Shown: piece by piece, positions 56,209 to 64,000 of the stretch
Numbering within the stretch: position 1 is the stretch's first letter
Layout of the letters: the number at the start of each line of letters is the position of its first letter
NCBI RefSeq assembly: GCF_918797505.1
Contig: NC_092795.1
Coordinates: forward strand, 36,436,592-36,500,591
Direction: 5' to 3'
Source: Bemisia tabaci
Lineage: Eukaryota; Arthropoda; Insecta; Hemiptera; Aleyrodidae
DNA: 64,000 nt
Translations under genes and position numbers: made by a program
The notes under the pieces: generated by a model
What the model was told of the DNA's origin: nothing
What the model saw: the letters and a program-made list of their open reading frames with translations, nothing else
The model's database searches: none

Positions 56209-57695
56209 ATAATAATTGTTTCATTATAAACACGAGCTTTGTAGCTGATTTTATTTTTCAAACGTTATAAATATTTGAAGCAATTGGATTAAAAAATGGC
56301 AGCGCCAGTATGCTGAAGTAGGTACCCTAGGACCCTTGGCCAGGCCGCCCTTGCTGTAATTCGGTAACATTATTTTAGGACAGTAGTTGACATGGTACAG
56401 AGAAGAAATTTTAATATATTTTCTGGTTTCTCTGCACTCAGACGTATGTTCTCCGTTCTTCCATCACAAGGATGAAAGAGATACTATCCATACTCGCTCA
56501 ACGGTATCGATCGATAACTCATCCAGTATGAAGAGGGAAATGAGGTTTATTATTGGACCGATCCCGGCGGTACTGCAATACCGGGCCGATCCGTGGCAAA
56601 GGTGGAGCAAGCCCCTGACACTTCGCCTGTTTCCAAAAATAAGTTTAATATACTGGGTCCGCAGTGCGGACCGTATCAGATATTAAGCTGATAAGAACAG
56701 ATACTACACTTTGATCTTAGCCATTAAGGCCGAGAAGCGATAATGGGGTCAGTTCGTCGTAGCCGCCCCACCTGGACGAGCTCGCTATCCGTCCACAAGA
56801 TGCCTCCCTCCTCTAGAGCTTAATAAGAAACTCTGGTAATTTGCGCTCGACAATTTAAATTCAAAAAGCGGTACGTAGAGCGGTCATCCAAACATCTCAC
56901 TTCCAACGGAAATCTACCGGCCAGAATGCTTGGAGTGTCCAAAACTTTCATCGGGCGTTTACTCAAGAGGACAGAGCTATCTGATGGGTGAAGCTGCAAA
57001 CTGAGGAGACAGGTGAATGAATGGAGTTATTGTTAGTGTAGGTGTAGAGCCGAGCGGCGGGCGGCGGGGCGGGGCGGGGCGCGGCGGGGCGCGGCGGGGC
57101 GGGGCGCGGCGCGGCTCGGCTAGGCGGGTGAGGGAGGCGCGGCGCGTAAGCAAGTTGGTATCACTCACATGTGAAGGCGCTCCGCTCGGAGACCGGGCTT
57201 CTCCAAGGCACTCCAAGGTGCACTTCCTACGCCAAATCGATTTCGTGACAATCCGACCGGCTCCCTTAATTTTTCATTCTCACGGTCGATTTGGCCGTTA
57301 GAAATCGTGAGGTGCCTGACCAATTTTTTTATGTGAGTATGCCAAAGAAAATAACGCACATGATCTTTGGTCCACGTAATACATCATGAGAGAGCGTTAT
57401 AGTGTGATTTCTACGGAAAGTACGGTGAAACATGCCATGATACTGCTAATTACGTGTATACAGGAGCGCATTTCGGCCGCAGTCTCTAACTCGCCCAGTT
57501 TTTTTAACTGACTATCTTCGGTAGAAGTAAGAAGAAAGGAGAGAGAGAGGCAATGAGCGAAGCCGCTGAAAGGGACTCAATTTAAGAGATACCTACAACC
57601 GAGAAGTCATCTCATGGGGACAAAATTAAGGAGGAGTAGCTTTGAGCTCAACACATGCATCGCAAATTTTTAGTTTGAAAAATTATAAGTGGAGA
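56209..57695. repeat. Right arm of U2 palindrome
   Basis: Inverted copy of 54201-55665. The G+C simple repeat (57055-57122) is longer than in the left arm. A few indels separate the arms, so they are not being kept perfectly identical. Confidence 0.88.
56554..56741 (-). ncRNA. U2: U2 spliceosomal snRNA, second copy
   Basis: As read by eye, this is identical to the plus-strand copy through the 5' end, branch-pairing region, Sm site and 3' loops; differences appear only outside the RNA. The two genes are transcribed toward each other, with about 1.2 kb between their 3' ends. Both look functional. Multiple U2 genes per genome are normal, but an inverted pair in a palindrome is less usual. Confidence 0.95.
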
Positions 57696-58090
57696 ATAAT
57701 ACTGCCGAGAGAGCGAAGAGAACATTAGTGCATGCATGCTGGAATGAACCTCGAGACACATAAAAACATTTGCTAATCATGGCCCGTACAAAAATGCACG
57801 TATAGCTCTCTTCGCTATCACGGCAGAATACTTGGAACGTGTAAATGAGCATTGACGATGAACCCTATAACATGGAGCTTAACGGTGGAATTAGACTTGT
57901 GGAAACAGCTTTTCCTCGGATCGATATTAACGTGACATAATGAAAACTTGGTCCAAACGATCGTCACTGTTCCATGCGTGAGTATTTTCTAGAGAAGCGG
58001 ACACATTTAAAAGGACGTTTTTTACAGAGTATCTGATGTGAAGGTACATAAAAAACATAGATTACGTGTTGAAATGACCTTTAAATCCTT

Positions 58091-58650
58091 ATAATGGACC
58101 ACTAGATAAGGTACGAATTTCAGCATTCTGATACATGTTTCTTGACCAAAATTTTACGTAAAACACGATGCACACAACGAAAATTACTGAAATTAACTCC
58201 TTACGAAGATATTTAATGATTCTTGATGCGTGAATTCAAACCACCCGCTCATGAAAACTCAATGCTCTACGTGATTCACATCGCGCGTTGAACGTTATCA
58301 TGACAGTCTCTGCAATATAAAAATCTGGCAACCTCAATCTTGACGCTTTGGCTCAGTTATAGCAAATTGCTAATAGTTTGAACAACACATGGTGGGAAAT
58401 GAACATTGCTCGATCGAGAAAGCTTGCTGAAACCGTTGTAGTGGGCGATTTGACTCACGTAGAGCTTTGAGTTTCTTGTGAGCGGGCAGTTCAAATTCCT
58501 CGTAACCAATGTGAAATAAAAACGTTAATATCTTCGTTAGGAGTTGGTTTCAGTAATTTTCGTTGTGTGAATCGTTTTCTACGTGAAACTCTGGTTCAGA
58601 AACATGTATCAGATCGCTTAAATTCGTACCTTGTCTAGTGGTCCATTATT
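58091..58650. mobile_element. Foldback element, ~560 bp
   Basis: TATAATGGACCACTAGATAAGG at the left pairs with CCTTGTCTAGTGGTCCATTATTA at the right. The arms continue through GGTACGAATTTCAGCAT/..AAATTCGTACC and ATTACTGAAATTAACTCC / GGAGTTGGTTTCAGTAAT. No coding capacity. Confidence 0.82.
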
Positions 58651-58968
58651 ACACTAGTTATTTGGCGGATATGAGGTATCGCAATTTATTCGGAATTATC
58701 GGATGGAATTCAAAAAATCGTCCCATCAAAGCGCTTTATGTGTGATTTGTTTTAATCATGATAACAGCATCATGTACATAAGCGCTAATGATCCGAACAA
58801 CTTACTTGGTGCCGAGAATTTACGTTGGCATATGCAAGCGGGCACAACACGGACTATGACACAACCGCCAAAAAGTCTCAAGAGTATGACAAAAAAATCC
58901 ATAAACGGTTAAAATTAAAACGAGAGAAAGGGTCGGAAAGAGAGGGAGGGAGAGAGAAAAAAAATCTA

Positions 58969-59227
58969 TATCGATGGTGAAAGTCGGCAATCACATAACT
59001 CGGTTTGCGACGTCGCAGACTTCCTGTCATACTTTATTTTTTAAATGGAAAACTACTCAACGGCAATTATTTAAAACTGTCATGGTTTTTCTTCTCAATG
59101 CGAAGAAAATTCTGCAAAAACTTCAAGAAATAATATCAATTTGTTCTCCTTTAAAAAAATGACGTAGAGGCGGAGATTTCCAGACACCGCAAACGAGTTA
59201 TGTGATTGCCGACTTTCACCGTCGATA
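58969..59227. mobile_element. Foldback MITE
   Basis: ATATCGATGGTGAAAGTCGG and CAATCACATAACTCGTTTGCG-like sequence at the left pairs with GAGTTATGTGATTGCCGAC and TTTCACCGTCGATAT at the right. Related to the repeat in DDX11 intron 3. Confidence 0.8.
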
Positions 59228-59399
59228 TATTAAGAAGTTCGACGGGAGAGTTTTCTCAGCATTTTTTTTTTTTTTTTTATTATTAACGTGTAGAAATAAC
59301 TGGAGAGAGTTCTCTCAATTTAAGCTTTCAAAAACTGAGGGTGAGATGTCCACAAAAGCTCTGCAACCTTACAAAGTGTGCTATACAGCTTTTAAATCT

Positions 59400-59847
59400 T
59401 AAATCTTCCGTCACATTCATACGGCGCAATGATACAACTATTTGAACTCTCCGGAATGCGTGAGGTATCACGCCGCATTTGAAGGCGTTTTTAAAACAGC
59501 TTAGTTCCGATACCCGGATTACCGTTTTGCATAGTTCATGTTCTTTTGTTATATTCCGTACCACTCGTTTATTTTTAATCCTCGTAGAAAAACCACCCAT
59601 TTGTAAATACAATTCTAGTTGGAGCGCACTTCAGCCATGCATTCACCACTGCAAAAATGTCAAAGGAAATCGACAAGCCCAGCGTGCATGGAGGCTATTT
59701 CCATTTAAATCTTCCGTCACATTCTTACGGCGCAATGATACAACTATTTGAACTCTCCGGAATGCGTGAGGTATCACGCCGCATTTGAAGGCGTTTTCAA
59801 AACAGCCAAGTTCCGATATCTGAATAATCGTTTTGCATAGTTCATAG
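59400..59847. repeat. Direct repeat, ~142-bp unit twice with spacer
   Basis: Units begin TAAATCTTCCGTCACATTC at about 59400 and 59705 and run through CGGCGCAATGATACAACT and CACGCCGCATTTGAAGGCG to GTTTTGCATAGTTCAT. They are nearly identical. The spacer ending (CCTCGTAGAAAAACCACCCA) resembles the last bases of the window (63958-64000). Confidence 0.85.
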
Positions 59848-60300
59848 TATTTTGTTGGCGCGTATACGTAGTATACCGCCTTTGCGATCGTTTCGAACCC
59901 TGCTCGATACAATAACCGAGTCCCTTAGTTCCTTACCGAAAAGTGACTACCGCGAACTTTTGAGATTTTCCAAAGCGTGTAAAAAGTTTATTTATCCATC
60001 AATAATTATGATTTAAAGTTGTTTCTCATTCTGGGGGTCGCTAGTTTATGTGCAGTGAATACCAAGAGTCTACGTTACTTGGTTTTTTTAAAAAAAGCCT
60101 AAGAATGGGGCGCGCTGATTTAAAATATGCATATATAAGCAGAATCAAGCGAATTGATTCGAGGATGGCTGAGCAGGTCGGCACTCTCGGAATGAGAATC
60201 TAACTCCTCCGTTTTGTTCAAAACGTTGCTTTGACAGATCTGTAACCTCGGTTATACTTTTCAAAAGTTGGTACCCGTGCTCTGAAAAACCCAAATAGAT

Positions 60301-60574
60301 CGTATTCGATACATCAAACAGGTGAGATTGTATCGATATCGATTGGTTCAAAACATAAACATAGCCTCAAAAGTCAATTTAGAAATCGGAGGGAACGGGT
60401 CTTTTGTAACAGATGTTTTATTCTTTTGAGTACCTAATGCAAATGCAAAGTGAAATTGTCAGAAAAGTTCTCATTTTCAGCTTTTCCAACTTAAATCCTC
60501 ACAGCTTGGTTCGAGGTTATGTTCTATTGTTTTGAACCAAACGATACATCGAGCCGTTATCGAATACGGTCTAT
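60301..60574. repeat. Dispersed ~275-bp repeat, copy 2 (with 4701-4974)
   Basis: Same orientation as and nearly collinear with copy 1, for example GGTGAGATTGTATCGATATC and GAGGTTATGTTCTATTGTTT in both. Confidence 0.8.
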
Positions 60575-60630
60575 AAGCCAAGTTCGTGTAACTATGGTGT
60601 CATTGCCTCGACCGGGCTGTGCTGTGTTGC

Positions 60631-62238
60631 CAATGGGCCTGTTGCACCAATTTTTTTTATTGCTTTAATCGAAAGACCTAAGGCTCCTGATGTCACAGGA
60701 ATTTTCCCGGAGTTTTTTGATCACCGGAAACCCCCAAAAAATCAACTTAAAAACGCCTCAGAATTTGGATTTTCAAAACGGTCGTTTCGGGTCCGCCATA
60801 CTTGTGACGTGAAATGATATGACAGACCTGGTTTCTTCATCACTTACAATGTATTTTCCCGTAAGGAAATGGCAGCCGCTTTTCAAATGCAAATATCGAG
60901 TCAATCGCTAATTTTTTGATCAAAATTGAAAGCAGAAATGGATTCCTCGTACGTTTAAATGGTTAAAACCTTCATTTGCTAAATAAGAACCGACGGGATA
61001 AACCCTATTTTTAAGGAAGACTGTAGTCAATGGGCGATTGTTTACATCTGCTTAGTGATAACAGACATGGACATTAGCTCAATATTTGGTCATTTTCATG
61101 AGTTTTTACTTGTTTGTCACTATTTGAAGGTAAGTTTATTTTGTAAATCAATTGTCTAGTGTCTTAGGATCATGTTAAAAGCTGTAAAGGTATATTACTT
61201 ATTAATTCAGAACACACTCCGGCAGTCCAACGCTCAAACCTGGATGTAGCGAGTCAGTTGTTATATCTTACTATTTCACCCTTTAATGCTTCACTGAAGA
61301 CACCAAAATGATAGTATCAATCATTGATGATAAAAAAAACTTACCTTTGACAATACTGATGAGATGAGGAGACCGGTATGTTTTAGCTGGAGGCAAGGAA
61401 AGTAGACGTAGGATCCTTCTTCGATTACCAGACTTTATCGATAAATTTTTCTGTATACTGTTACATTTAAAACACACAGGATTTTAAAATAACATAAGTT
61501 TATAAAACATGGGAACGTTCTGAATGATATTGAGATGTTTGTTGAAGAGTTAAGAATGATTTACACGCATTGAGAGAACATCCAGGGTTTGAGTGTTGGA
61601 CTGCCGGAGCAGTGTGTTCTGAATTAATAAGTAACAAAGTATACCTTTACAGCTTTTAACATGATCCTAAGACACTAGACAATTGATTTACAAAATAAAC
61701 TTACCTTCAAATAGTGACAAACAAGTAAAAACTCATGAAAATGACCAAATATTGAGCTAATGTCCATGTCTGTTATCACTAAGCAGATGTAAACAATCGC
61801 CCATTGACTACAGTCTTCCTTAAAAATAGGGTTTATCCCGTCGGTTCTTATTTAGCAAATGAAGGTTTTAACCATTTAAACGTACGAGGAATCCATTTCT
61901 GCTTTCAATTTTGATCAAAAAATTAGCGATTGACTCGATATTTGCATTTGAAAAGCGGCTGCCATTTCCTTACGGGAAAATACATTGTAAGTGATGAAGA
62001 AACCAGGTCTGTCATATCATTTCACGTCACAAGTAGTCACAAGCATAGAATCCACCAATCACAAGTATGGCGGTTGAAAAGCGACCGTTTTGAATGGGTC
62101 GGTTCCAAAAACAGCTTTTTTTTGAGTTTGAGAGGTCATTTCAAGGTTTTTTAATAGCGCCATCGTTCTCTTCGTGAAATTTGCCATAAGAATCAGGCAT
62201 CAATTTGCAAATCCCCGCACCTTGCAACAGGCCCATTG
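60631..62238. mobile_element. Large foldback element, ~1.6 kb, ~630-bp arms
   Basis: CAATGGGCCTGTTGCA at the left pairs with TGCAACAGGCCCATTG at the right. Long stretches of the arms are nearly perfect complements (for example ATGACAGACCTGGTTTCTTC with its inverse near 62000; ACACACTCCGGCAGTCCAAC near 61210 with its inverse near 61610). The right arm has a ~25-bp insertion near 62040. The loop, about 61258-61572, is single copy and holds an exon-like stretch. No transposase is visible. Confidence 0.85.
61345..61457 (-). other. Exon-like open segment in the foldback loop
   Basis: On the minus strand a TAACAG|TATACAG acceptor and an AAAG|GTAAGT donor enclose an open frame (SIQKNLSIKSGNRRRILRLL, then SLPPAKTYRSPHLISIVK). 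It is the only single-copy part of the element, so it may be a captured host exon or a remnant of the element's own gene. I do not recognise the peptide. Confidence 0.35.
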
Positions 62239-64000
62239 TTGGAGGATAGGTTACTTGCCCGGTGGTGGCTACCGCCACTCATGATAGTGCAATCTGTGAT
62301 GAGCCTCGAGACTCATTAGACCATTAGCTAAACGTGGCTCATACAGGAATCCACTTACCCCTCTCTTCCCCACGCTCCTGATCACTGCGTCGGCGTCTCG
62401 ACGAACAATAGCTAATGACGGTCGCCAAGCGACGATCCTCAGCCCCTCGCACAATTACTTACGCTTCATTAACCATTTCACCGTCACGCTAGGATTCGTC
62501 CAATTTTCAAAAAAAATTGTTTCGCGAGTTTTTAGCAATTTTTTCCTTCCTCTCCGTTAAAACACGAGTTAAAAGAGGTCTCATTCATAAAAATCGGCCA
62601 AATAGAAGAGAAGTTACAGTATTCGAAATCCGAAGAAATCAACAAAACTTCTCCAAACAAAAAATAAAATGAAGGGGGAAAAAAAGAAATGTATAAATTA
62701 CAATTTAATATGATTGACCTCAGAATGTGACAAGCAATTCAATTATAAAAAGGAGAAAAAATTGAGTGACATTACAAAAAATTAGCCTCTTGCAAGGGGC
62801 TTTCTTGTATGAGTTTTGACCTGAAGACAAGTAAATCCCGTTATATTATTAAAACGAAATTGACTCCATAGTTTAATGCCTTAGTTTCTTGAATACGATT
62901 ATTTTAAGCACTCGAAAATTTATACCAGCAATTTTACCCATGGGGTGATTTCCTGAGAGCTGATAATATCACGAATTTCTCATAGAGCCCTTCAAAAATG
63001 GCTTGCTTTTTGGGCAGCCGATTCGGCCATCAAACCGGGGTTTAAATGGAAGCTGATAATAACACAAAGCTCTGAGAAAAATTTTGAGATGAGTATAGGA
63101 ACGGTTTGTAAATTACGAGGAGAGGCGGGCATTCTGTTCAGCATATCGATACATAAGTATTTTCACACGTAGAATTTAATTTTCACGGCAGGGAGTCGAC
63201 ATATTTTGATTTTTTTAATTTTATACGGAAAATTTATGGTTTTTCGGGATTGAAATTACTTACAATTGTTTCATGAAAAATGAATGCACCCAAAATGACT
63301 ATAGCATTTTGACTTTCACATACGTGCACTCACTAAATTGATTGGTAAATTCAAAGAGTGGGTACATCGACCTGGTATATCAAGTTTCTGCGATTTTTTA
63401 CGGCAAATCGGTAGATTTTCGGGATGTGGATTGCTTACTTTCAATTCATGAATGAATAAAGCATGGACATGGTTGAGCTTCTTTGCATGAAAAGACGTTT
63501 AAAATAACAAAATCAAGACATATTTAAGACAATTGCATTTATATCGAGTCAATTTCTTTTCAATAATATAACGGGATTTATAATACCGGTGATTTGGGTA
63601 TTTTAGCCCCAAAATACCTTTAAATCGACTTTATCTTCTAGGAGTTCGACAGAATTTTTCCTTTCTTCGCTTAAATTTTTCCGTAGCACTTTTCTTCAAG
63701 AATCTGAAAAGATTTTGCTTGAGGCAGATCAAAAAACTTAAATTTGTTCGAATAGCTTTCTAGATTCACAATACACGGTCTCGTGAAGGTGCGTCGCTGA
63801 CCTTGCAGTGTTGGATCGTGAATTCTCTTGTTGTGCTGCTTGCCTTTTTTGAAATCTCTGTAAATGAAAACTAAAGGGGTTGATATGTGCGAGTTAATGA
63901 CGCGCCTTATCAACACATTGTGTTGGAGTTCACTGCTTGTTTTCATTTCTAACCACTTGTTTATTTATAATCCTCCTATAAAAATTACCCATTTGCTATA
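62239..64000. other. No recognisable gene
   Basis: AT-rich sequence. Short open frames on the minus strand at 62269-62454 and 63671-63946 show no motif. The end (63958-64000) resembles the spacer at 59567-59610, so another repeat copy probably continues past the window edge. Confidence 0.35.

Noticed and set aside
62269..62454. 61-codon minus-strand frame
   Set aside because: No motif and no splice context; isolated next to a foldback element.

Overview
The window looks like nuclear DNA of an insect. It has spliced genes with GT-AG introns, a U2 snRNA that closely resembles the insect form, a nuclear tRNA-Leu, an arthropod-type initiator at two promoters, and a very dense load of short inverted-repeat transposons (MITEs and foldback elements). 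A hemipteran such as a whitefly is my best guess, but that is inference; nothing here proves the species.

Layout. Positions 1-11 kb are repeat-rich and I see no convincing gene. Positions 11.4-25.7 kb (minus strand) hold the most interesting content: two tandem paralogous three-exon genes for secreted, cysteine-rich proteins of a family I do not recognise (gene B, 25.6-19.7 kb, intact, 262 aa; gene A, 16.1-11.4 kb, with an in-frame TAG three codons before the exon 2 donor). Each has a signal-peptide exon, a Cys-rich exon ending in CxCPHCxxCPxxIYGCPxC, and a tail exon. Splice phases match and so does the promoter-to-ATG distance. A mariner relic and many MITEs sit in and between them. Positions 26-36 kb are repeat-rich with no assignable gene. 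Positions 36.07-48.99 kb (plus) carry a complete 13-exon gene for the Fe-S DNA helicase DDX11/CHL1. Convergent to it, 52.2-50.5 kb (minus) holds the three 3' coding exons of an H2.0/HLX homeobox gene whose 5' exon(s) I could not find. A tRNA-Leu(UAA) lies at 53.7 kb (minus). Two divergently oriented U2 snRNA genes lie in a ~1.45 kb-arm palindrome at 54.2-57.7 kb. Positions 58-64 kb are again inverted repeats, including a 1.6 kb foldback element with an exon-like loop.

How it works together: DDX11 acts in sister-chromatid cohesion and replication-fork maintenance, U2 in branch-point recognition, tRNA-Leu in translation and H2.0 as a developmental regulator. They are neighbours, not a pathway. 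The two Cys-rich genes look like a lineage-specific secreted family; a salivary or venom-like effector role is possible but not shown by the sequence. All exon joins were made by eye from splice consensus, reading frame and comparison of the two paralogues.
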